From contig DHYU01000060.1 of the NCBI GenBank assembly GCA_002415485.1, positions 10,121 to 74,120 of the forward strand: a stretch of 64,000 nt of DNA, in the 5' to 3' direction. This stretch comes from Proteobacteria bacterium UBA5122. GTDB taxonomy: Bacteria; Pseudomonadota; Gammaproteobacteria; Tenderiales; Tenderiaceae. Both the position numbers and the translations under genes were made by a program. Within the stretch, counting starts at the first letter, position 1. Each line of letters opens with the position of its first letter. Under the pieces are notes generated by a model. That model saw only the letters and a program-made list of their open reading frames with translations. It was not told the origin of the DNA and made no database searches. Of this stretch, positions 59,133 to 64,000 are shown piece by piece.

Positions 59133-61199
59133 TTAGTAGTTGAGGGCGACGCCCATCGTGTAGTTGGTGCCGGGGGCGGGCGCGTAGTTACGCGTGCCGT
59201 AACCGGCCCAGATCGCCTCGGCGTAGTCTTCGTCGGTCAGGTTGTTGATGTCGAAGTACCAACGCAGGCTGCGGCCCTGGTCGTAACGGGTGTTGTAGAA
59301 GACACCGGCGTTGATCAGGTCGTAACCGGCATAGGTGTCGGTGTTGTTGTCATTGAGGTAGGACTCACCCAGTTGCCGCCAACTGACACGACCGCCCCAG
59401 CCTTGCTCAGGCGCATATTTGAGGCTCAGCGTGGTGATGGTGTCTGGCAGGCCGGTCAGTTCTTTGCCGACAAGGCTGCTGTCGGGATTGCTGAGGATCT
59501 CGGTGTCGTGGAAGGCCGTGATCAGGCCGAGCTCCAGGTGCTCGATCGGTGTGTAATAACGCACTTCGGCCTCAAGACCGGCGCGGCGGGTCTCGCCGAC
59601 ATTTCGGAAGCTGCCGGAACCGACCGGGTCTTCGAGGATCTCGTCGGAGCTGTCGAGGATGTAGTAGGCGGCGTCGAACAACCAATCCTGATGGCGGGTG
59701 ATCGTCGCACCGACTTCGTATTGCCAGTATTCAACGGTGTCGACGTTCAAGGTGGCGTCGTATTTGGCCTCGCCGTCAGGCAAGGCAAAGCCGTTGCTGA
59801 TGCTGGCGCGGGCGTCGATGCCGTCGCTGAGGGTGGAGCGCAGGCCCAGCTTGGGGCTGACGTGGTCGTAGTCCTGCAGATTGTTATTGCTTGGTGTTTT
59901 CGTAGGATCGTTGTTGGCATAGCTGCCGCCGAAGCTGTCATAACGCAGGCCGAGCACCGGGCGGAATTTGGGGCTCAGTTGCCAGTCGGCCTGGCCGAAG
60001 ACCGACAGTGTATCGATGTCGAACAGGCGGTCTTGCGTCTGGGCGGTGCGTACACGGTTGCTGGTGCTCCAGCGTTTCCATTCAGTCTCTTCATTGTATT
60101 GCTCGATGCCGGCGACCCAGTGCACGGGCGCGCCGCTGAGCATGTGGCTGCCATTGAGGCTGGCGCCGAGGGCGAGGACGTCACGGTCGTAGAAGCGTTC
60201 GCTCTGACCACCGGCGGTGTAGCCGAACTTGGCAAAACGGGTGAACTCGTTTTGGGTGCCGTAGGTGAACAGCAGCAGTTTGAGCTGGTTGTTGATCATG
60301 TGGTTGAAGTCGAGGCGCTGGGCGTAAAAACGCTTTTCGCCGCCGTCGGCCTCAGCATTGACGGATTGCTGGTGGCGACGGCCTTTATCGTTGAACTGGT
60401 CTTCCGGGATGTAGCCGGGGGCATCCCATTGGCCGGCGTGTGCGCGCAGCGAGACAGCGATGTCGGACTTGGGTGACAGCTCATAACCGATGCGGCCGGC
60501 AACGGTGTTTTTGGTGTAGGCCGAGTTGTCACGCCAACCTGCGGTGTCGTAGGCCTGCACGGCAAAGTTGGTCTCGACGGGGCCGAACTGGCTGCCTGCG
60601 GCGACCTGGGTGTCGAGGGTGCCATAGGAGCCGGCCGAGACGTCGATGGTTTGGTATTCGCCGCCCTTGCGGGTGGTGAAGTCGAGTACGCCGCCGCGGG
60701 CATAGTTGCCGTACAGGGCGGAGACCGGGCCTTTGTGTACGGCCAGTTGTTGCAGCTCCAGCGGGATGATGATGTTGGTGTCGGCATAGCCGTCAGCGTG
60801 CGATTCGCCCTGGTTAAGGCTGATGCCGTCGAGGCTGACGCCGGCATCGCTGCCGTGGCCGCCGCCGGTGAAGCCGCGGATGGTGAAGGTGTCGGCGACG
60901 CCGCCCTGGCGGTAGGCGCCGATGTCGACGCCGGGCACTTTTTCAATCAGGCGCAGTGGTTGTTCCAGGCGCTCGCTGTGGATGGTATCGGCGTCGATCA
61001 CGTTGACGGTGAAGGCCCCATCGGCGGCCGAAATGGCCTCGCCTTTGACGGTGATCTCGCCCAGACGGTTTGTCTCGGCATGGGCGATGCCTATGCTGCC
61101 AGGCAGCAGGCCCGCGATCAGGCAGGTCAGCACTTTTCTTCGGCTCGGCGCGAGGCGTGCGGCTGGGGGATTCAGGGGCAGCAGGGTACGTCGGGTCAT
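59133..61199 (-). CDS. TonB-dependent outer-membrane receptor
   Basis: The 688-residue protein has a long signal region (to about residue 43), a TonB-box-like LGEITVKG, a plug domain (VPGVDIGAYRQGG, FTIRGF, VHKGPVSALYGNYARGGVLDF) and a barrel ending NYAPAPGTNYTMGVALNY with a terminal aromatic residue. The substrate may be a metal complex, siderophore or cobalamin. The adjacent DUF4198 suggests a metal. It is first of five genes (receptor, DUF4198, tonB, exbB, exbD). I see no convincing Fur or Zur box in the 216-bp divergent region with the SIMPL gene. Confidence 0.93.
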   Translation of the reverse strand: MTRRTLLPLNPPAARLAPSRRKVLTCLIAGLLPGSIGIAHAETNRLGEITVKGEAISAADGAFTVNVIDADTIHSERLEQPLRLIEKVPGVDIGAYRQGGVADTFTIRGFTGGGHGSDAGVSLDGISLNQGESHADGYADTNIIIPLELQQLAVHKGPVSALYGNYARGGVLDFTTRKGGEYQTIDVSAGSYGTLDTQVAAGSQFGPVETNFAVQAYDTAGWRDNSAYTKNTVAGRIGYELSPKSDIAVSLRAHAGQWDAPGYIPEDQFNDKGRRHQQSVNAEADGGEKRFYAQRLDFNHMINNQLKLLLFTYGTQNEFTRFAKFGYTAGGQSERFYDRDVLALGASLNGSHMLSGAPVHWVAGIEQYNEETEWKRWSTSNRVRTAQTQDRLFDIDTLSVFGQADWQLSPKFRPVLGLRYDSFGGSYANNDPTKTPSNNNLQDYDHVSPKLGLRSTLSDGIDARASISNGFALPDGEAKYDATLNVDTVEYWQYEVGATITRHQDWLFDAAYYILDSSDEILEDPVGSGSFRNVGETRRAGLEAEVRYYTPIEHLELGLITAFHDTEILSNPDSSLVGKELTGLPDTITTLSLKYAPEQGWGGRVSWRQLGESYLNDNNTDTYAGYDLINAGVFYNTRYDQGRSLRWYFDINNLTDEDYAEAIWAGYGTRNYAPAPGTNYTMGVALNY

Positions 61200-61415
61200 G
61201 CGTCTAGTCTCCTTACGGGCGTGTTTATTAATCTGATGTTACGAATTAAAATTTTCGTGTTACTTTTTGAAGGCGCGAATCGTAGCACTAAATAAATAAA
61301 CGTGCCACATGCAAGAAATAAAATCTGGGTTTGAATATGTGGTGGGAGGCGAATGCGAGGCGCTTGGGCTACACTGCCGGAAGATTTGGTTGCTGTGCGA
61401 CACAGGAGGTGTGTG

Positions 61416-62159
61416 ATGTTGAGGGTGGTGGGGTGTTTGATCGGGATGTCGTTCGCCTGCATGGTTCAGGCGGGGCCGGAGTTGAGTGGAACGCCCCAGG
61501 AGCTGAGTCAGTATCTATTGGATCAAAAACAGATAGTGAGTCTGTCGGCGATGGCGCAGGAGGTGGTGGAGGTCGATACGGCGATCGTGGCGCTGAGTGT
61601 CCATACCAAACACAGTCAGTTGGATCGGGCCTTGACCGACAATGAGCGTGTGCGGCGCGAGATCCGGCAGAGCCTGCAGGGTGCGGGGATAGAAGAGGCG
61701 AGTATTCAGGCATCACGTTTTTCGTCGACGCCGAATTACAGCTGGTACAAAGACAAACCCTCGAGCTATGAGATCAGCAATGAAATCAAGGTCACGATCA
61801 GCGATGAGACCCAGTTGCGGGCCATCGCCGGCCTGGTGGATACGCGTAAAGAGGTCACTCTGGGCGCGACGGAGTTTAAAGACTCCAGCGAAGAGGCGAA
61901 TGAGCTGAAGGTGTTGCAGCGGGCACTGGCCAAGGTCGAACAGAAAAAGGCGCTGTACGAGCGTGAGCTGGGTATCAAGCTGGTGCCGGTGCGTGTGTTG
62001 GAACAGCATGTGTATGCACAGCCGGTGATGCGTCAGCGTGCGTCACAGCAAGAAATGATGACCACTGTGGATACGTTTGCCGCCTCGGCTCCGCCGAGTG
62101 CAGATTTTGGTGCGATCACCTATCGGGCAAATGCGGTGGTGGAATATCGTTTGCAGTAA
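61416..62159 (+). CDS. SIMPL-domain (DUF541) periplasmic protein
   Basis: The 247-residue protein has a signal peptide ending MVQAGPEL and then a SIMPL/DUF541 domain: VSLSAMAQEVVEVDTAIVAL, NERVRREIRQSLQGAGIEE, and SYEISNEIKVTISDETQLR. Members are periplasmic or outer-membrane proteins such as BP26/OMP28 and form ring assemblies in some cases; the role is unknown. AGGAGG lies 8 bp before ATG 61416. It is divergent from the TonB receptor and may not belong to that system. Confidence 0.85.
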   Translation: MLRVVGCLIGMSFACMVQAGPELSGTPQELSQYLLDQKQIVSLSAMAQEVVEVDTAIVALSVHTKHSQLDRALTDNERVRREIRQSLQGAGIEEASIQASRFSSTPNYSWYKDKPSSYEISNEIKVTISDETQLRAIAGLVDTRKEVTLGATEFKDSSEEANELKVLQRALAKVEQKKALYERELGIKLVPVRVLEQHVYAQPVMRQRASQQEMMTTVDTFAASAPPSADFGAITYRANAVVEYRLQ

Positions 62160-62187
62160 CAGTGGGTGGTTTTGGAGTGGTAAAGAC

Positions 62188-62218
62188 ATAGGCGCGCAGC
62201 ATTCGCTGCGGCGCCTAT
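62188..62218. terminator. Hairpin between convergent SIMPL and metF genes
   Basis: A 13-bp stem with one bulge (ATAGGCGCGCAGC with GCTGC-G-GCGCCTAT) and an ATTC loop lies in the 70-bp gap between the two convergent genes. No long T run follows on either strand, so it is probably a modest bidirectional terminator. Confidence 0.65.
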
Positions 62219-62229
62219 TGCCGAAGGGC

Positions 62230-63081
62230 TTATTTATTCAGGCCCAGCTTGTGCCACAGGGTGCGGGTAGGGCCGGTTTGATTCATGGTGTAGAAGTGCA
62301 GCCCCGGTGCGCCTTGGTCCAGCAGCTTTTGGCATAGCTCGGTGACAACATCTTCACCAAAGGCGATGATCGATTCTTTATCGTCGCCGTAACTCTCCAG
62401 CCGTTTGCCGATCCAGCGCGGGATCTCCGCTCCGCACATGTCGGAAAAACGCTTCAAATTACTGTAGTTGGTGATGGGCATGATGCCGGGGATGATCGGT
62501 AGATCAACGTCGTGTTTCTCGCAGTCATCGACGAACCGGAAGTACGCATCCGTGTTGTAGAAGTACTGCGTGATGGCTGCATTGGCGCCGGCTTTAACCT
62601 TGCGTGCGAAGTTGGCGACATCCTTTTGCATGTTGGGTGCCTGCGGATGCATCTCGGGATAGGCGGCGACTTCGATGTGAAAGTGATCGCCGGTCTCGCT
62701 GCGGATAAATTCCACCAGTTCGTTGGCATAGCGGAACTCACCGGTTTCGCGCATGCCGGACGGCATGTCGCCGCGCAGCGCCACGATGCGATTAACGCCG
62801 ATGGCGATGTAGCTGTCGAGCAGTTCGCGGATCTTGGCCTTGGTGGAACCGATGCAGGAGAGATGGGGTGCAGCGGCGTAGCCTTGTCCCTGGATCTCTT
62901 TGACGGTGTCAAAGGTACCTTCCTGGGTACTGCCGCCCGCGCCGAAGGTAACGGAAAAATAACTGGGCTTGAGTTCTGCCAATTCCGCCAGCGTGGTGCG
63001 TAGGTTTTCTGCACCCTTGTCGGTCTTGGGGGGGAAGAACTCGCAGCTGAATTGTTTGGTGAACTTCTTTTGCGTGTTCAT
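62230..63081 (-). CDS. metF: 5,10-methylenetetrahydrofolate reductase
   Basis: MetF reduces methylene-THF to methyl-THF with FAD and NADH, supplying the methyl group for methionine. The 283-residue TIM-barrel protein has the start SCEFFPPKTDKGAENL, VTFGAGGSTQEGT, RGDMPSG and the YFYNTDAYFRFVDDCE segment. Size and motifs are standard. It lies downstream of ahcY on the same strand, separated by an inverted-repeat element; together they serve the SAM cycle. Confidence 0.96.
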   Translation of the reverse strand: MNTQKKFTKQFSCEFFPPKTDKGAENLRTTLAELAELKPSYFSVTFGAGGSTQEGTFDTVKEIQGQGYAAAPHLSCIGSTKAKIRELLDSYIAIGVNRIVALRGDMPSGMRETGEFRYANELVEFIRSETGDHFHIEVAAYPEMHPQAPNMQKDVANFARKVKAGANAAITQYFYNTDAYFRFVDDCEKHDVDLPIIPGIMPITNYSNLKRFSDMCGAEIPRWIGKRLESYGDDKESIIAFGEDVVTELCQKLLDQGAPGLHFYTMNQTGPTRTLWHKLGLNK

Positions 63082-63106
63082 GTTTGGTAATCCTCAAATC
63101 ATCAAA

Positions 63107-63249
63107 TGCAGGGTGGGTTTACCTGTAGGACACAAGAAGGCGTTAGCCACAACCCACCAAGTCGTGCCGCCAGGGACACGTTTGATAAGTGCTTGAGTCG
63201 CTACGCGACGCTTGGTGGGTTTCGGCAAATTTGCCTAACCCACCCTACA
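63107..63249. repeat. Nested inverted-repeat element between metF and ahcY
   Basis: The outer arms TGCAGGGTGGGTT (63107-63119) and AACCCACCCTACA (63237-63249) pair at 12 of 13 positions. Inner arms AACCCACCAAG (63151-63161) and CTTGGTGGGTT (63211-63221) pair perfectly. The AACCCACCCTAC end is typical of a dispersed non-coding element in gammaproteobacteria (from memory). A fragment matching its right end, CAATGTAGGGTGG-x-TTAG, lies at about 43344-43361 after dgt. No gene lies inside. Confidence 0.65.
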
Positions 63250-63267
63250 TTGATGCAGTTGTACCGT

Positions 63268-64000
63268 TTAGTAGCGGTAGTGTTCGGGCTTGTAAGGGCC
63301 TTCTATCGGCACACCGATGTAATCGGCCTGCTCTTTCGAGAGCTTGGTCAGCTTGGCGCCGATCTTGCCCAGGTGCAAACGGGCCACTTCTTCGTCCAGC
63401 TTCTTCGGCAGGATGTAAACGCCGATTGGGTATTCGCCTTCCTTCTTGGTGTACAGCTCGATCTGGGCCAACACCTGGTTGGTGAATGAGTTGGACATCA
63501 CGAAGCTGGGGTGGCCCGTGGCGCAACCCAGGTTTACCAGACGCCCTTCGGCCAGCATGATGATGCGTTTGCCATCAGGGAAGATGATGTGGTCGACCTG
63601 TGGTTTGATATTTTCCCACTGGTATTTCTTGACGCTGGCGATGTCGATCTCGTTGTCGAAGTGACCGATGTTGCAGACGATGGCCTGGTTCTTCATCGCG
63701 ATCATGTGCTCATGGCGGATGATGTTGAAGTTGCCGGTGGTGGTGACAAAGATGTCGGCCATTGGTGCGGCGTCTTCCATTGTGACCACGCGGAAGCCTT
63801 CCATCGCGGCTTGCAGGGCGCAGATCGGATCGATCTCGGTGACCCACACAGTTGCACCCAGGCCACGCAGTGATTGTGCAGAGCCCTTGCCCACGTCACC
63901 GTAACCGGCGACGACGGCGATCTTGCCCGCGATCATGACGTCGGTGGCGCGTTTGATGCCATCGACCAGCGACTCACGGCAGCCGTACAGGTTGTCGAAC
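63268..64000 (-). CDS. ahcY: Adenosylhomocysteinase, C-terminal part
   Basis: The frame stays open to the window edge, so the N-terminal part is missing. The visible 243 residues hold [19 protein letters not shown], the NAD-binding [39 protein letters not shown] and the family ending [10 protein letters not shown]. The enzyme splits S-adenosylhomocysteine into adenosine and homocysteine and relieves product inhibition of methyltransferases. metF lies downstream on the same strand. Any SAH riboswitch would be beyond the window. Confidence 0.96.
   Translation of the reverse strand, partial: FDNLYGCRESLVDGIKRATDVMIAGKIAVVAGYGDVGKGSAQSLRGLGATVWVTEIDPICALQAAMEGFRVVTMEDAAPMADIFVTTTGNFNIIRHEHMIAMKNQAIVCNIGHFDNEIDIASVKKYQWENIKPQVDHIIFPDGKRIIMLAEGRLVNLGCATGHPSFVMSNSFTNQVLAQIELYTKKEGEYPIGVYILPKKLDEEVARLHLGKIGAKLTKLSKEQADYIGVPIEGPYKPEHYRY

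Noticed and set aside
59373..60476. 367-codon plus-strand open frame inside the TonB receptor gene
   Set aside because: Shadow of the receptor coding strand; low-complexity Val/Gly/Ala/Asp text, no start site and no recognisable motif.
61200..61415. Possible Fur or Zur box before the TonB receptor
   Set aside because: AT-rich runs and a 5-bp ACGAA/TTCGT dyad occur, but nothing matches either consensus well enough to claim.
1..64000. CRISPR arrays, tRNA and rRNA genes, insertion sequences, prophage genes
   Set aside because: I looked for regular spaced repeats, tRNA-like ends, transposase and integrase motifs and found none that could be supported.

Overview
The window looks like a chromosomal segment of a free-living gammaproteobacterium, probably a Chromatiales or sulfur-oxidiser-like lineage. 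This rests on gene content, not on any database match: a gshA of the Acidithiobacillus/Ectothiorhodospiraceae type next to gshB; a pyrR-pyrB-pyrC' order with a metal-site-less dihydroorotase; nnrS; pilU; a PEP-CTERM protein; and several non-coding inverted-repeat elements. Base composition is moderately GC-rich by eye, so most long antisense frames are shadows of real genes. Housekeeping genes in the window are pyk, argG, ppnP, gloA, pyrB, pyrR, ruvX, dgt, gshA, gshB, rsmE, bioA, sbcB, rlmJ, metF and the 3' part of ahcY.

Layout. 1-13.2 kb: end of a YkgJ-type gene, a repeat-rich membrane-anchored protein, nnrS behind an NsrR-like dyad, an AraC/GyrI regulator, an inositol-phosphatase/EamA/GreA-like minus-strand run, an OmpA-type lipoprotein, pyk, a hydrolase lipoprotein, a DASS transporter and a phosphodiesterase. 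13.2-22 kb is the most interesting part: a PhnD-like binding protein, a membrane histidine kinase and a sigma-54 activator, then a convergent hydratase gene, then a strong sigma-54-type promoter leading into about 140 nt that end at a Rho-independent terminator (candidate small RNA). After that comes a four-gene operon: membrane protein, ExbB/MotA-like channel, ExbD-like helix fused to a VWA domain, and lipoprotein.

22-33.9 kb: an rRNA methyltransferase, argG-ppnP-gloA, an Nramp-related transporter beside an ECF sigma/anti-sigma pair, a disulfide oxidoreductase, pilU, and three cell-surface genes (PEP-CTERM protein; calcium-repeat protein plus OmpA-type porin). 33.9-41.9 kb: a SET protein overlapping a PLP decarboxylase, then the pyr operon with ruvX, yqgE, a TonB-like protein and a Gx transporter. 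42-48 kb: dgt, an AT-rich orphan and repeat debris, then NusG-II/apbE and gshA-gshB. 48-64 kb: an HD-GYP protein, rsmE, bioA, an FG-GAP propeller lipoprotein, sbcB, YkgJ, rlmJ, a complete TonB-ExbB-ExbD/receptor/DUF4198 uptake locus, a SIMPL protein, metF and ahcY.

No rRNA, tRNA, CRISPR array, transposase or phage gene was recognised. The most accessory-looking stretch is about 43.3-44.3 kb. Family assignments are from reading protein motifs by eye. Start codons were chosen from ribosome-binding sites, overlaps and usual family length, and are not verified.
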